Assembly (NCBI RefSeq): GCF_002101885.1 | Contig: NZ_LQPS01000018.1 | Coordinates: 1 to 53,081, forward strand | DNA from: Mycolicibacter senuensis | GTDB taxonomy: Bacteria; Actinomycetota; Actinomycetes; Mycobacteriales; Mycobacteriaceae | DNA length: 53,081 nucleotides | Direction of reading: 5' to 3' | Part shown: positions 9,241-17,802 of the stretch, one piece after another | Position numbering within the stretch: position 1 is the first letter of the stretch | Layout of the letters: the number at the start of each line of letters is the position of its first letter | Notes under the pieces: model-generated | What the model was told of the DNA's origin: nothing | The model's input: only the letters and a program-made list of their open reading frames with translations | Database searches by the model: none | Made by a program: the position numbers and the translations under genes

Positions 9241-10211
9241 CAGCACGGACTTCCCGGCATCGGGATGCACACGTCGGTGGCGAGCAATTCCGGGCGCGCG
9301 TTCTGTGCGTCGAGGACACGCTCGATCTTGTCCCGTACCCGCCGCAGCCTCGGGACGATTCGGCTGTTGTGCTCAACCCACCTGGTGATCCGATCCTCCC
9401 ATTCGCGGATCTTCTGGATGAAGTCCTCACGGTGGTTGACCCAGAACTTGCCATACGGGACCAGGATCGCATCGGCGACCTCGCCTAGGCCCTTCAGCGC
9501 TTGGCTGAATCCCTTCCCGTAGAGGACAAGCGTCTGTTCGACGATCGCGATCTTGGAGACAAGTTCATGTAGCTTTCCTCGATAGTTCTTCAACTCGGCG
9601 ATGTACTCATCGGAGAGGCTGAGAATCTGCGAGATCTGGCCGCGCTGCCGGTCTATCGTGGCGGTCAACGAGTTCCCGGCATCGATCATCGCTGTCACAG
9701 CATCGAGATTCGTTCCCTGCAGTCCCGCCTGCAGCTGGTCCAGCGACTCACGTACCGGCCGGGCGTTCATATGCTCGGACACCTTCGTCGTATCGGCGAG
9801 GGCACGCATCAGGCTGTACGGCATGGTGACATGGGAAACCGGAATAGCGTTATTTCCCAACGGCGTATCACCGAGTGATACCAAATTCACGTAGTAGCCG
9901 CCGACGACGGTGAGCATGCGAACCTCAACCTGTGACTGGTCTCCGACGAACGCGTCTGCGTCCACGGTTACGCGGACCTTCACCTGATCCGCCTCAAGCG
10001 CCAGACCGTCGACCCTCCCGACAGAGATTCCGGCCATTCGCACATCGTCGCCCCGCCGGACAGCCGCGGCATCGTCGGTGTAGAAGACTACCGTCTGCTG
10101 CCCCGGCGGACGGACGTAGACCGCGGCGGCCGTCACCGCCAGCGCTGCCACGAGGGCCAGTGCGATGACACCCCAAAGTGCCGGGGTTCTAGTGAATTTC
10201 AACGATTGCAC
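9240..10211 (-). CDS. mceC: MceC, subunit of the Mce importer
   Basis: A Mce-family protein of about 323 residues. A membrane anchor lies at roughly 13-33 (LWGVIALALVAALAVTAAAVYV). The MCE domain runs from VVFYTDDAAAVRRGDDVRMAG to GGYYVNLV. The helical region ends in a short cysteine-containing tail (DVCIPMPGSPC). The GTG at 10211 overlaps the end of mceB by 13 bases; a TTG at 10202 that overlaps the mceB stop as TTGA is an equally possible start. Neither has a strong ribosome site, which fits translational coupling. The upstream extension to 10325 reads as out-of-frame mceB and is rejected. Confidence 0.88.
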   Translation of the reverse strand: MQSLKFTRTPALWGVIALALVAALAVTAAAVYVRPPGQQTVVFYTDDAAAVRRGDDVRMAGISVGRVDGLALEADQVKVRVTVDADAFVGDQSQVEVRMLTVVGGYYVNLVSLGDTPLGNNAIPVSHVTMPYSLMRALADTTKVSEHMNARPVRESLDQLQAGLQGTNLDAVTAMIDAGNSLTATIDRQRGQISQILSLSDEYIAELKNYRGKLHELVSKIAIVEQTLVLYGKGFSQALKGLGEVADAILVPYGKFWVNHREDFIQKIREWEDRITRWVEHNSRIVPRLRRVRDKIERVLDAQNARPELLATDVCIPMPGSPC

Positions 10212-11218
10212 ACGATCACCCGCTGCCCGTTCAGGAGGATGTCCATGGACTCCGGCAACTGCGCCTGGCCCTTCGCGCACGGAAGCGGCGAGTCCGGCTC
10301 GGCCGGCGGCTGGACACTGTCCCACACGACCGGCACCCGCTTGATTTCGTCGCTGAAGTCGTAGAACGCGGTGATGGCACGGTCGAGACCTTCGTCAAGA
10401 TCTGCCTTTCCCGGCGTGAAACCCGCATTCGCGAGGAGCCGTACGACATGACCGGTGTAGAGGGGGCCGTAAAGATCAGACTTCCGGAACTCGTCCAGTA
10501 CCGTAAGCGCCGCATCGAATGGCCGATTCAGCCAGTCGATCACCTGCACAAGCTCTTTTGCATGGCCGCCGAACGTGTCAGAGATCGAGCTGAGGTTCTG
10601 CATCAACGTCGCCACCACCTGCTGCCGGTTTGAGGTGAACTCGGTGAGCTTTCGGATGCTGTCCAGTACCGGCCCGATTCCGTCGCCGTCGCCCTGCAGG
10701 TAGTTGGCGGCGTTCTCTGTGAAGCGGTCGATATCCTCGGGGCTCAGTGTCGCAAGCACCGGTTGCAGCCCGTTGAACAGCGATGTTATGTCGAAGGATG
10801 GCTGTGTCATGCTCACGGGGATGTGTGTGAGCGAAACTCGCTCGGCTCCCTGCTTTGCAGATCGCTCGTCAGCGTTGGTCACATCAATGTACCGCAAGCC
10901 GGTGAGCGCCTGGTACTTGATGGCCAGCCGGGTCGCCGCCACCACTGAGTAATGCTTGTCGAGGCTGAGGTCGACCACCGCGATGTCTTGGCCTGCTTTG
11001 TGCTCCAGTTGCAACCCTTTGACCTTGCCGACCCGAACCCCTCGAATGCGCACATCCGCATCCGGGCGCAGGCCGGACACGTCGGTGAACTCCGCGGTAT
11101 ACGAGCGTGTTTCGTCGGCAAGTGGTTGGCGCAGCACGTTCACGATCAGGATGAACACCAGAAAGGCAAGTGCGCTGGCCACCACGAATCGCCATAAGGC
11201 GGCGCGGGGTTTGATCAC
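10199..11218 (-). CDS. mceB: MceB, subunit of the Mce importer
   Basis: A 339-residue Mce protein with an N-terminal membrane anchor (FVVASALAFLVFILIVNVL, about 11-29). The MCE domain is typical (YTAEFTDVSGLRPDADVRIRG, YQALTGLRYIDVT), followed by the helical tube segment and a tail with two cysteines (LPCAKGQ and VIVCNR). The start is a GTG at 11218 overlapping the mceA stop as GTGA. Length, domain order and position between mceA and mceC all fit the family. Confidence 0.92.
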   Translation of the reverse strand: MIKPRAALWRFVVASALAFLVFILIVNVLRQPLADETRSYTAEFTDVSGLRPDADVRIRGVRVGKVKGLQLEHKAGQDIAVVDLSLDKHYSVVAATRLAIKYQALTGLRYIDVTNADERSAKQGAERVSLTHIPVSMTQPSFDITSLFNGLQPVLATLSPEDIDRFTENAANYLQGDGDGIGPVLDSIRKLTEFTSNRQQVVATLMQNLSSISDTFGGHAKELVQVIDWLNRPFDAALTVLDEFRKSDLYGPLYTGHVVRLLANAGFTPGKADLDEGLDRAITAFYDFSDEIKRVPVVWDSVQPPAEPDSPLPCAKGQAQLPESMDILLNGQRVIVCNR

Positions 11219-12303
11219 GGCGCTCCTCCAAACGCGTTAACGGGGGCCTGCACGCCAGGGATTTGATCGAGCACGATCTCTACCTGCATCGCGCGTTGTT
11301 CGGGCGAACCGGCATAAAGATTCTCGAAGCGGCTGCGCAGCTCTACCAACGTGTCGTTGATACCGACGGGTGTCAGCAGCGCGGGCACCGTATCGGTGAG
11401 CGACTGCGTCAGCTTGATCGCGGGAAGCAAATCGGTGGCGTGCGAAGATTCCAGCTTTCCGACCGCGCCGAACAGGGAGTTCGCCACGACCTCCAGCGTC
11501 GGTATGACTCGCTGGCTCCAGTACTCCTCCGAGACCGGTTCCCCGATGACGGCGGCCAGTTCTTGTCCGGGCAGGGTTTGTTCACTGGACACTTTGAACG
11601 TGGTGGCGCTCGAACCCTGGTTGAAACCGTGGCCGGCAGCGGTGGCGGCGTCGGTGAAGGCCGGGAAGACCACGCTGATTCCCGTTGTATTCCGCAGCAA
11701 TCGTTCGGTGGACACCGTCTGGACCTTGTCCACCGAATCCGCCGCGATCAGAATCGCCTCGATCAATGGGTTGAGCCCGTCGGTGTACCGGGTCGCCTTG
11801 TTGATGACGTCGACTAGTTGAGGGGTGATCACGTTCCCGGTGATCGATCCCATGCGGGTCAGCAACGCCTGCAATGTGAAGTTCCCTTGTGGCACAGTGC
11901 TGATGTGCGCATCGTCGCGTAAAGGCGCACCTGACCCGTCCGGAATCAGGTTGATCCCCGTGACACCGAAGTAGTTCGCGGGGCGAAAATCGACACCCAT
12001 CCTGTCGGTCAAACCCGCGGCGGGGGCGGCCTGCAGATTGGCGTTGACCCGAACGGTGCCGTTTCGCATACTTCGGACGTCCGTGACTTTCCCGACCGTG
12101 ACACCGTGCAGCATCAGCGGGGTGTTCGTGGCCACGCCTTGGCCGACGAACGGCATATCCATGACGACAGAGATGTGGTCACTCTTGCGGGCGAACGGAT
12201 TTGTCACCACCAGGGTGCACACGATGGCGAAGCATGAAATAACCGCCAGGCCGATGCTGGTCAGCCTGCGGGCCTCTTCTTCTGCGGAGGTGAGGAATAG
12301 CAT
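11215..12303 (-). CDS. mceA: MceA, subunit of the Mce importer
   Basis: A 362-residue Mce protein. An anchor at about 16-34 (IGLAVISCFAIVCTLVVTN) precedes the MCE domain (SVVMDMPFVGQGVATNTPLMLHG to YFGVTGINLIPDG). The long helical segment ends APVNAFGGAP. The ATG at 12303 is preferred because AAGGGG lies eleven bases upstream. A GTG at 12312 would overlap the yrbEB stop as TAGTG, but it has the ribosome site only two bases away. As first of the Mce subunits it follows the two permease genes, the standard mycobacterial order. Confidence 0.92.
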   Translation of the reverse strand: MLFLTSAEEEARRLTSIGLAVISCFAIVCTLVVTNPFARKSDHISVVMDMPFVGQGVATNTPLMLHGVTVGKVTDVRSMRNGTVRVNANLQAAPAAGLTDRMGVDFRPANYFGVTGINLIPDGSGAPLRDDAHISTVPQGNFTLQALLTRMGSITGNVITPQLVDVINKATRYTDGLNPLIEAILIAADSVDKVQTVSTERLLRNTTGISVVFPAFTDAATAAGHGFNQGSSATTFKVSSEQTLPGQELAAVIGEPVSEEYWSQRVIPTLEVVANSLFGAVGKLESSHATDLLPAIKLTQSLTDTVPALLTPVGINDTLVELRSRFENLYAGSPEQRAMQVEIVLDQIPGVQAPVNAFGGAP

Positions 12304-12311
12304 TGTCTGCA

Positions 12312-13184
12312 CTACCCCTTGAACACGAATTCTGGTCGCAGGCCCCACATCATGATCGTCGTCGTGAGATCGAGAACCATGATCGTCACCAGGCTTGCAC
12401 GAATGGCCCGGCCGGACGCCTGACCTACTCCCACGGGGCCCCCGGACGCGAAAAAGCCGTAGTAGCAGTGGATGATCGTTACCGCTGTGCAGTAGATCGT
12501 CGCTTTCAGCACCGAGAAGGCGATGTCCTGTGGGGTGAGAAACTCGACGAAATAGTGGTTATAGGTGCCAACCGGCTGGTTGTACAGGTTCTGGACGATG
12601 AGATTCACCGTGAAGAAGCTCAGGGCGAGTGTCATCACAAAGCCGGGAATGATGCACATCAATCCGCCGATCACGCGGGTACCGACTACGTATGGGATTG
12701 CTCGCAGGCCCATCGCTTCAGTGGCATCGATCTCTTCGGCTATCCGCATGGATCCGATCTCAGCGGTCATCCGGCAGCCCGCTTGAGCGGCGAAGGCCAC
12801 ACCGGCAACCAGCGGCGCCATTTCGCGGACATTGCCCCAGCCGCCGATGATTCCGGTCAAGGCGCCGAGACCGATCAGATCGAGGGTGGCGAAGGCCTCG
12901 ATGGCTACGATTCCTCCGACAGTGACTCCGAGAATCAGCAACACGCTGATCACTCCGCCGTCAACGATGATCGAGCCCCGGCCCCACGCCAAGTTGTTCA
13001 TCACCCGTGCTGTTTCGCGCCGGTACTTGCGTAGCGTGGTCGGCAGCAACCAAATCGTCTGCGCAACAAAGGTCGCCCATTGACCCGCCTGCCGGAAGGG
13101 TTCCTGCGCCTGCCGTTTCAACAACAGCATGGGTCCGAACCTGGTGGACGGCGCGGCGGCACCACGTTGAGCTAGTTGCGTCAC
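12312..13184 (-). CDS. yrbEB: YrbEB, MlaE-type permease of the Mce importer
   Basis: A 290-residue integral membrane protein of the MlaE/YrbE family, the inner-membrane permease of Mce transporters. It pairs with YrbEA and an MceG-type ATPase; no mceG is in this window, as usual. The diagnostic segment CRMTAEIGSMRIAEEIDATEAMGL contains the conserved EIG...EEIDA coupling-helix motif. Five or so hydrophobic segments are visible. The GTG start at 13184 overlaps the yrbEA stop as TAGTG. Eight bases separate its stop from the mceA ATG. Confidence 0.94.
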   Translation of the reverse strand: MTQLAQRGAAAPSTRFGPMLLLKRQAQEPFRQAGQWATFVAQTIWLLPTTLRKYRRETARVMNNLAWGRGSIIVDGGVISVLLILGVTVGGIVAIEAFATLDLIGLGALTGIIGGWGNVREMAPLVAGVAFAAQAGCRMTAEIGSMRIAEEIDATEAMGLRAIPYVVGTRVIGGLMCIIPGFVMTLALSFFTVNLIVQNLYNQPVGTYNHYFVEFLTPQDIAFSVLKATIYCTAVTIIHCYYGFFASGGPVGVGQASGRAIRASLVTIMVLDLTTTIMMWGLRPEFVFKG

Positions 13185-14122
13185 TATGCAACCGCCATCG
13201 GGAAGAACATCGACTGCACCTGGGTGATCCCGAGATTGACGACCACGATGAGAAGTACGTTAAGCACCACCGACGCGTTGACAGCGTCTGCGACGCCTCG
13301 CGGCCCGCCCTTGGCCTCCATACCACGCTGTGACGAGATCACCGCGACGATCGCAGCGAAACAGAAGCCTTTGCCCATGGTGAACCAGAGGTCGACCATC
13401 TTCGCGAACGCCCCGAAAGATAGCCAGAAGCTGCCGGGAGTTACGCCATTGACCATGGTCGCAATTAGGAACGCGGCGCCCACCCCCATGGCCAGCACCA
13501 GGACGACCAGGATCGGAGTGATCATAAGGAGCGCCAGGAAACGGGGGACGACCAGCCGTCGGACCGGATCGACCCCCAGAGCCCGGAGGGCATCGAGTTC
13601 CTCACGAATGGCTCGCGCACCGAAGTCGGAGGTGATGGCGGAGGCGGCTGCGCCACCCATCAACAGTCCGGCGGTCACCGGCGCTCCTTGCCGTAGAACG
13701 GCAACACCGGTCGCCGACCCGACGAGTGAGTTGGCGCCGACTTCGTTGACCAGACCGGATATCTGCACAGCCACCATCGCGCCGAACGGTATTGCCATCA
13801 AAACAGCCGGCAGCGCCGTCACCTTGAGCAAGGTCCACGCCTGGACGATCACCTCACCGAACGAAAGCTTCAGTGAAATCGTGTCCGTCACCGCGTACCT
13901 CACCATCGAAGCCGCCAAGAGGACACCGCGCCCTGTGGTGTCGGCGCTCCGATAGGGAATTTCGGCGATACGCGACAGCATCTTGACGGCACGGACTCGG
14001 GTCATCGTCAGGGCGTCAGGGGCGCCCTGGCGCCTGACCTGGTCGCCAGAAGAGTCCTGACCGATCGGGCTTGGCGGCGCTTCTGAGCTATCGACCTCGG
14101 GCCTTGTCCGCAGCGTTGTCAT
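13184..14122 (-). CDS. yrbEA: YrbEA, MlaE-type permease and first gene of the mce operon
   Basis: A 312-residue YrbE permease. About 60 hydrophilic N-terminal residues precede the membrane part. The coupling segment SDFGARAIREELDALRALGVDP replaces the EIG motif of YrbEB, as is usual for the A subunit. The ATG at 14122 has AGAAGGA eight bases upstream. It is the first gene of a minus-strand run of fifteen genes to 995 whose close spacing suggests one transcript. A TACTGT -10 and a candidate TetR operator lie 61-80 bases upstream, so import should be repressed together with the catabolic genes. Confidence 0.94.
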   Translation of the reverse strand: MTTLRTRPEVDSSEAPPSPIGQDSSGDQVRRQGAPDALTMTRVRAVKMLSRIAEIPYRSADTTGRGVLLAASMVRYAVTDTISLKLSFGEVIVQAWTLLKVTALPAVLMAIPFGAMVAVQISGLVNEVGANSLVGSATGVAVLRQGAPVTAGLLMGGAAASAITSDFGARAIREELDALRALGVDPVRRLVVPRFLALLMITPILVVLVLAMGVGAAFLIATMVNGVTPGSFWLSFGAFAKMVDLWFTMGKGFCFAAIVAVISSQRGMEAKGGPRGVADAVNASVVLNVLLIVVVNLGITQVQSMFFPMAVA

Positions 14123-14182
14123 GCCGGGTCCTTCTACATTTCGTTGTGAGGCCAGTCACCGGACGGGCGTGTTCAGTGCGTC

Positions 14183-14202
14183 ACAGTATCAAACGCTGTC
14201 CG
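14183..14202 (-). promoter_or_regulatory. mce operon promoter with candidate TetR operator (site A)
   Basis: Read toward yrbEA, the 13-mer CGGACAGCGTTTG (14202-14190) is followed one base later by TACTGT (14188-14183), a TANNNT -10. No good -35 is visible. One half of the palindrome (GTTTG) is perfect; the other is degenerate. The central AGC-GTTTG is identical to the best copy at 20509-20521. Confidence 0.6.
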
Positions 14203-14205
14203 GTT

Positions 14206-14555
14206 ATTGGAGCTTTCTGTCAGAGATTTTTCGGCGGGGCATCGCGCCGGGGTTTTCGCGACGGGCTCGCACCGGCCCGGGCTGCGCAGTCTGCCGCCAA
14301 GACACCGGGCTGAAAGCGGGTGATACCGCCCGACCCGGCGCCCGGGCCGACGAATGCCGTGCCGAGCGCGTATTACGCCTCAACCTGGGACGATGAAGTC
14401 CGCGGGATGCATTCACCGGGGGCCGGATAGTTGCGCCCTCGCGCCTCAGGGAAACCGGCTTCGCCTTGGCTTGCGCGAACCAGGCGCGCGGCCTCGCTCG
14501 GCCGTCCACACACGATGCGGAGTCGTGTCCGGACGCCAAGTTAACCAAGCGCCGT
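14206..14555. other. Gene-free stretch between divergent mce and SDR promoters
   Basis: About 350 bases between the mce promoter and the SDR promoter. Open frames here are short, overlap on several strands and show no family resemblance. I see no RNA gene or repeat. Confidence 0.5.
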
Positions 14556-14576
14556 CAGGATATAGTTGCTATCCTG
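14556..14576 (+). promoter_or_regulatory. Candidate SDR promoter within a 7-base inverted repeat
   Basis: CAGGATA (14556-14562) and TATCCTG (14570-14576) are perfect arms around seven bases, in an AT-richer patch. TATAGT (14561-14566), a good TANNNT -10, straddles the left arm. A start near 14573 would give a leader of about 43 bases to the GTG at 14616. The repeat is unrelated to the 13-base TetR operator, so a second regulator is possible. Confidence 0.45.
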
Positions 14577-14615
14577 GCCCGGCCTGGCAGTCGGTCCAGG
14601 GCGCGGAGGACAGAC

Positions 14616-15494
14616 GTGAGTTCTGCGGGTCTCACGACCGGCCAAGTCGCGGAAGAGCTACAGCTGACGAGTAGGAGTCGCATTGGGCGCGCACATGCAG
14701 AAGTGGACCGGCACCCGGTGACGACGCCACCATTACCGATGGAGTCGCTGAGTGGGCGAACCGCTCTCGTTACCGGGGCCAGCCGGGGAATCGGAGCAGC
14801 GATCTGCGTACGGCTGGCCCAACTCGGCGCAAGGGTGCTGCTGGTCGGCCGGAGTACGGAACGTCTGAATGAAGTCGCGGCACAGCTGTCGAACCGCGAC
14901 CTCGAACACGAGGTGTTCACCGCGGATCTGACCTTGCCTCCGGACGTGGCGCGGCTAGCAGACGAAGTCCAACGCCGGCACCCGGTGGTCGACATTCTGG
15001 TCAACAACGCCGGTGTGTTGCCCGGGGCCAAGCGCGCCGAGCGCATCAGCCGTCAACAGTGGGCGGCCGTCATCGAGCTGAACTTGACCTCGCCGTGGTT
15101 TCTGGCGTGCCGGGTCAGGGAGTTGATGCCCGCTAGCGGTGGTGTCGTGATCAATGTCGCCAGCACCGCGGCGATGTATCCCTCGGTCGGTCTTGCTCCG
15201 TACAACGTCAGCAAGGCCGGATTGGTAATGCTCACGCAGGTGCTGGCACTGGAATGGGCACGCGCCGGCATCCGGGTGCTGACCGTGGCACCGGGCAAGA
15301 CGAACACGGATATGGTCGCCCCGATCATGGCTTGGACGGCCAGGAACGACATTGCGATCAATCCGCTTGGCCGGCTGGGTGATCCGGCGGAGATCGCCGA
15401 CTTGGTGGGCTTTCTGTGCAGTGATCGGGCCGACTACCTGACGGGCGTGGTGGTGCCGATCGACGGCGGAGAACTGTTGACATCGGGCCGTTGA
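14616..15494 (+). CDS. SDR oxidoreductase with an N-terminal HTH-like extension
   Basis: A short-chain dehydrogenase/reductase: the cofactor motif TGASRGIG is at residues 53-60, NNAG at 130-133, and the catalytic Ser183, Tyr196 and Lys200 in VASTAAMYPSVGLAPYNVSK. It should oxidise a hydroxyl or reduce a carbonyl with NAD(P). The start is judged GTG at 14616 because GGAGGA (14605-14610) lies five bases upstream and a promoter fits just before it. A GTG at 14718 would give the usual SDR length. With the longer start, residues 5-20 (GLTTGQVAEELQLTSR) look like the first helices of a MerR/excisionase HTH, which is odd for an SDR. First of a short plus-strand group with the membrane protein. Confidence 0.82.
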   Translation: MSSAGLTTGQVAEELQLTSRSRIGRAHAEVDRHPVTTPPLPMESLSGRTALVTGASRGIGAAICVRLAQLGARVLLVGRSTERLNEVAAQLSNRDLEHEVFTADLTLPPDVARLADEVQRRHPVVDILVNNAGVLPGAKRAERISRQQWAAVIELNLTSPWFLACRVRELMPASGGVVINVASTAAMYPSVGLAPYNVSKAGLVMLTQVLALEWARAGIRVLTVAPGKTNTDMVAPIMAWTARNDIAINPLGRLGDPAEIADLVGFLCSDRADYLTGVVVPIDGGELLTSGR

Positions 15495-15516
15495 CGCCCC
15501 TGGAAGGAGCCCTGGA

Positions 15517-16215
15517 ATGCCTGAACCGATAGTCGCGGATGTCCTCGCGGTGCGACTGTTTGAAGTCGTCGCGTTCGGCCTCTTCGCATTCGGCTGGTGG
15601 TACGCCCTGCGGACCCGCAGCATGATCGTGCTCGGTGGCTACGTCGGCGCGACGCTGACCGTCGTGTTCGACTGGATGTTCAACACCAAGTGGTTCTTCA
15701 ACGTCCTTTACAGCTCGAACTTCATACCGCTGTTCCGGATCGGCGATACGGTGCAACCCGTTGCGCTGCTGTTCACCTACGCATTCTTCTTCGGCATACC
15801 GACCGCCTTTCTCGCGCGGAACAGGGCGTGGCTCGACCGCCGGTTCGGCACCTGGGGATGGCTGGTGGTGTTCCTCGGCATGGGGGTGCTCCAACCGCTG
15901 TTCGAGATACCGATGGTGTCGTGGTTGCACCTGTGGACCTACTATCAAGCCCCGCAGTACCTGGTCGGCGGCGTCATCTGGTCGAACATCTGGTTCTCCG
16001 GCCTACTGGGGGTGAGCTGTTACGGTGCACTGCGTCTGGCGCTGCGATGGGAAGACACGAACCGCTTGCCGCAGAACCCCACCGAGGACAAGCTCCGTCA
16101 GCTGGCGACCGGGGCCGCCGGCATCTGGTCCGCGTTCTACCTGAGCACCCTGGTTCAGCTCATGTTGTGGTACGCAGTCGTCACCCCATGGATATCCAGT
16201 CCGAGAGATTTCTGA
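15517..16215 (+). CDS. Integral membrane protein of unknown function
   Basis: A 232-residue hydrophobic protein with about six membrane segments, starting at RLFEVVAFGLFAFGWWYAL. Between them are polar aromatic loops (FDWMFNTKWFFNVLYSSNFIPLF is one, the WLHLWTYYQAPQYLVGG segment another). I do not recognise a family. The ATG at 15517 is preceded by GGAAGGAGC eight bases upstream. It begins 22 bases after the SDR stop, so the two are probably co-transcribed. A membrane enzyme or transporter for the same lipid substrate is possible, but nothing in the sequence decides it. Confidence 0.75.
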   Translation: MPEPIVADVLAVRLFEVVAFGLFAFGWWYALRTRSMIVLGGYVGATLTVVFDWMFNTKWFFNVLYSSNFIPLFRIGDTVQPVALLFTYAFFFGIPTAFLARNRAWLDRRFGTWGWLVVFLGMGVLQPLFEIPMVSWLHLWTYYQAPQYLVGGVIWSNIWFSGLLGVSCYGALRLALRWEDTNRLPQNPTEDKLRQLATGAAGIWSAFYLSTLVQLMLWYAVVTPWISSPRDF

Positions 16216-16234
16216 CGCGTCGACGAGGCCGGCG

Positions 16235-16255
16235 CTAACAGCGTTCGGATAAGCT
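16235..16255 (+). promoter_or_regulatory. tetR promoter with candidate autoregulatory operator (site F)
   Basis: CTAACAGCGTTCG (16235-16247) matches the reverse complement of the best copy (20509-20521) at 11 of 13 positions. Two bases later comes TAAGCT (16250-16255), a TANNNT -10, and the TetR ATG follows at 16303. The -35 region is GC-rich and poor. The arrangement fits autorepression. Confidence 0.65.
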
Positions 16256-16302
16256 CGTTGCAAATCATCATTCACCGGCCAGGGGGACGAGAGGTAGAGA
16301 CG

Positions 16303-16962
16303 ATGGCAAGACCGAAGACGGCACTCATCTCACGCCGCCGTTCGCTGGAAGTGGCGCTGGACATCATCGATACCGAGGGGCTGGCGGCCCTGAGTATCCG
16401 TCGGCTCGCTGATGAGCTGGGTGTGAACGGCGCCTCCCTGTATCACCACTTTGAGAACAAGGACGAAATCATCACCGGGGCAGCCCAGCTCGCGCTGGAA
16501 GACGTGCGGGTACCCGATGTCGCGTCGGGATCGTGGCGAGATTGGCTACCGCAGAATGCGCGTGAGCTCCGGCGCGCGCTACTCGCCCATCCCGAGATCA
16601 TCCAAGTCGTGATCGGTCTCCGCAGCATAGGTGTGGGGCCGAAGCGCATCGAGCTGTCGGCAAAACACCTGATCGACGAGGGCGTTCCGAGTGCCGCGGT
16701 GATGCCTCTGATCGAGTCGTTGGAACTGGTGGCGATCGGCAGCGCCCTGCATGAGACCCGAACAGACGCGGCCGCAGAGGATACGTCGTCGGTGATATCC
16801 GAGGAATATCCGGTCTTGGCCAAAGTGCTTCGCGAAAGAGGACTTTCACCACACGAGATGTTCGATGTGATCGTCAAGAGTGTGGTGAACGCGTTCGAGA
16901 CCGCTGTGCAGGAACGACAGTCTCGATGGCTCCCCGCCGGCAAGACCGAGAATTCGGCGTAG
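16303..16962 (+). CDS. TetR-family repressor, likely master regulator of the cluster
   Basis: A 219-residue TetR/AcrR regulator. The N-terminal DNA-binding domain includes SLEVALDIIDTEGLAALSIRRLADELGV (helices 1-3) and the recognition turn NGASLYHHFENKDEI at about 43-57. The C-terminal helical domain should bind a ligand, by family precedent a pathway acyl-CoA or the lipid itself. ATG 16303 is preferred over the TTG at 16258 because GAGGTAG lies upstream and the family usually starts MARPK. It is the only TetR in the window, and its own promoter carries the 13-base motif shared with seven other promoters. That it binds these sites is inference. Confidence 0.92.
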   Translation: MARPKTALISRRRSLEVALDIIDTEGLAALSIRRLADELGVNGASLYHHFENKDEIITGAAQLALEDVRVPDVASGSWRDWLPQNARELRRALLAHPEIIQVVIGLRSIGVGPKRIELSAKHLIDEGVPSAAVMPLIESLELVAIGSALHETRTDAAAEDTSSVISEEYPVLAKVLRERGLSPHEMFDVIVKSVVNAFETAVQERQSRWLPAGKTENSA

Positions 16963-16971
16963 CACCTCAAC

Positions 16972-17796
16972 ATGATTTCCGCGCGGCCTGGCGGCCCGAC
17001 TCGGGCCGAGTTGGGAAGGCTGCGACTCGACCCGTTGATCGCCGGGCTCTGCCGCCCTGCCACACGCCTGACCGCGGGTGTCGCGGCCGCACGTGCTGTT
17101 CTCGATGCCGGCATCGATATCGGATTCGGACATTGGATCCATTCGGTGTCGGTGTCGCTACTCGATACTCGGCTGGACAGCAGCGACCTGAGAACCGAGA
17201 TCACCGAACGGGAAACAGGTGCGGACCGGGGCTTCCGCGCGGTCGCGTTGGCCTTCGACGACCGCACCCTCGCTCACGGCCAGGTCTTGTTCGAGGCTCC
17301 GTTTCTCGGTGCACACCAGGAAGCCGCGATCGCAGCCAGCGACACACCTGGCCCGCACCGCGCTCGCGCAGTCGCCTCGCCGCGGTGGGCGGCGGGTTTG
17401 CCGGTCGACATCCGGCTAATACCGGGTGACAGCCGGGCCTGGGTCAGGTTCGACCGCGAGCTACCCGACGATCTGCTCGTCCACGCCGCAGCATTGGCAC
17501 TGATCGTCGATCGGGTCATCGCGTACGGCATGCGCCACGCCGGTGATTGCCACCCGACCGGTTACGACCTGCGAATCCACCGCTGCTTCCGGGCCGACGA
17601 CTGGATCTTGGTGAACGAGACGTATTCACGGGCTTTCGGCGCCCGAGCATTCTCCACGTACACGCTGTCGACCTCACTCGGGCGGGAGATCGCCACCGTC
17701 AGCCAGGAGGTGCGCTTCTCACGAGCAGGCGGCAAACCATGGACTAATCAATCGTCGTTCGATAACATGGACGCAGCTGTTGTCGCTGCGAAATGA
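16972..17796 (+). CDS. Acyl-CoA thioesterase-like (double hotdog) protein
   Basis: A 274-residue protein that looks like a diverged acyl-CoA thioesterase of the TesB/double-hotdog type. The N-terminal half holds one hotdog-like strand/helix set (HWIHSVSVSLLDTRL to GFRAVALAFDD). The C-terminal half ends with DDWILVNETYSRAFGARAFS and GREIATVSQEVRFSR, close to the TesB closing segment (DDWLLYE...G.G...G.LVASV.QEG). It would hydrolyse an acyl-CoA, releasing CoA. Start ATG 16972, nine bases after the TetR stop, so it is co-transcribed with the regulator. The active-site Asp of TesB is not obvious, so a binding or dehydratase role remains possible. Confidence 0.65.
   Translation: MISARPGGPTRAELGRLRLDPLIAGLCRPATRLTAGVAAARAVLDAGIDIGFGHWIHSVSVSLLDTRLDSSDLRTEITERETGADRGFRAVALAFDDRTLAHGQVLFEAPFLGAHQEAAIAASDTPGPHRARAVASPRWAAGLPVDIRLIPGDSRAWVRFDRELPDDLLVHAAALALIVDRVIAYGMRHAGDCHPTGYDLRIHRCFRADDWILVNETYSRAFGARAFSTYTLSTSLGREIATVSQEVRFSRAGGKPWTNQSSFDNMDAAVVAAK
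17740..17768 (+). promoter_or_regulatory. VOC-gene promoter with candidate TetR operator (site G)
   Basis: Inside the 3' end of the thioesterase-like gene: TGGACT (17740-17745), 17-base spacer, TAACAT (17763-17768). The spacer contains CAATCGTCGTTCG (17749-17761), one base before the -10. A start near 17775 would serve the VOC gene at 17803. It is weaker than the intergenic copies because the bases are also coding. Confidence 0.5.
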
Positions 17797-17802
17797 GGTG
17801 CC

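Noticed and set aside
14183..14205. KstR-type operator upstream of mce
   Set aside because: The motif found is CAAAC-N3-GTTTG-like and recurs at eight promoters; it does not match the KstR pattern I know, and no cholesterol ring-degradation genes are present.
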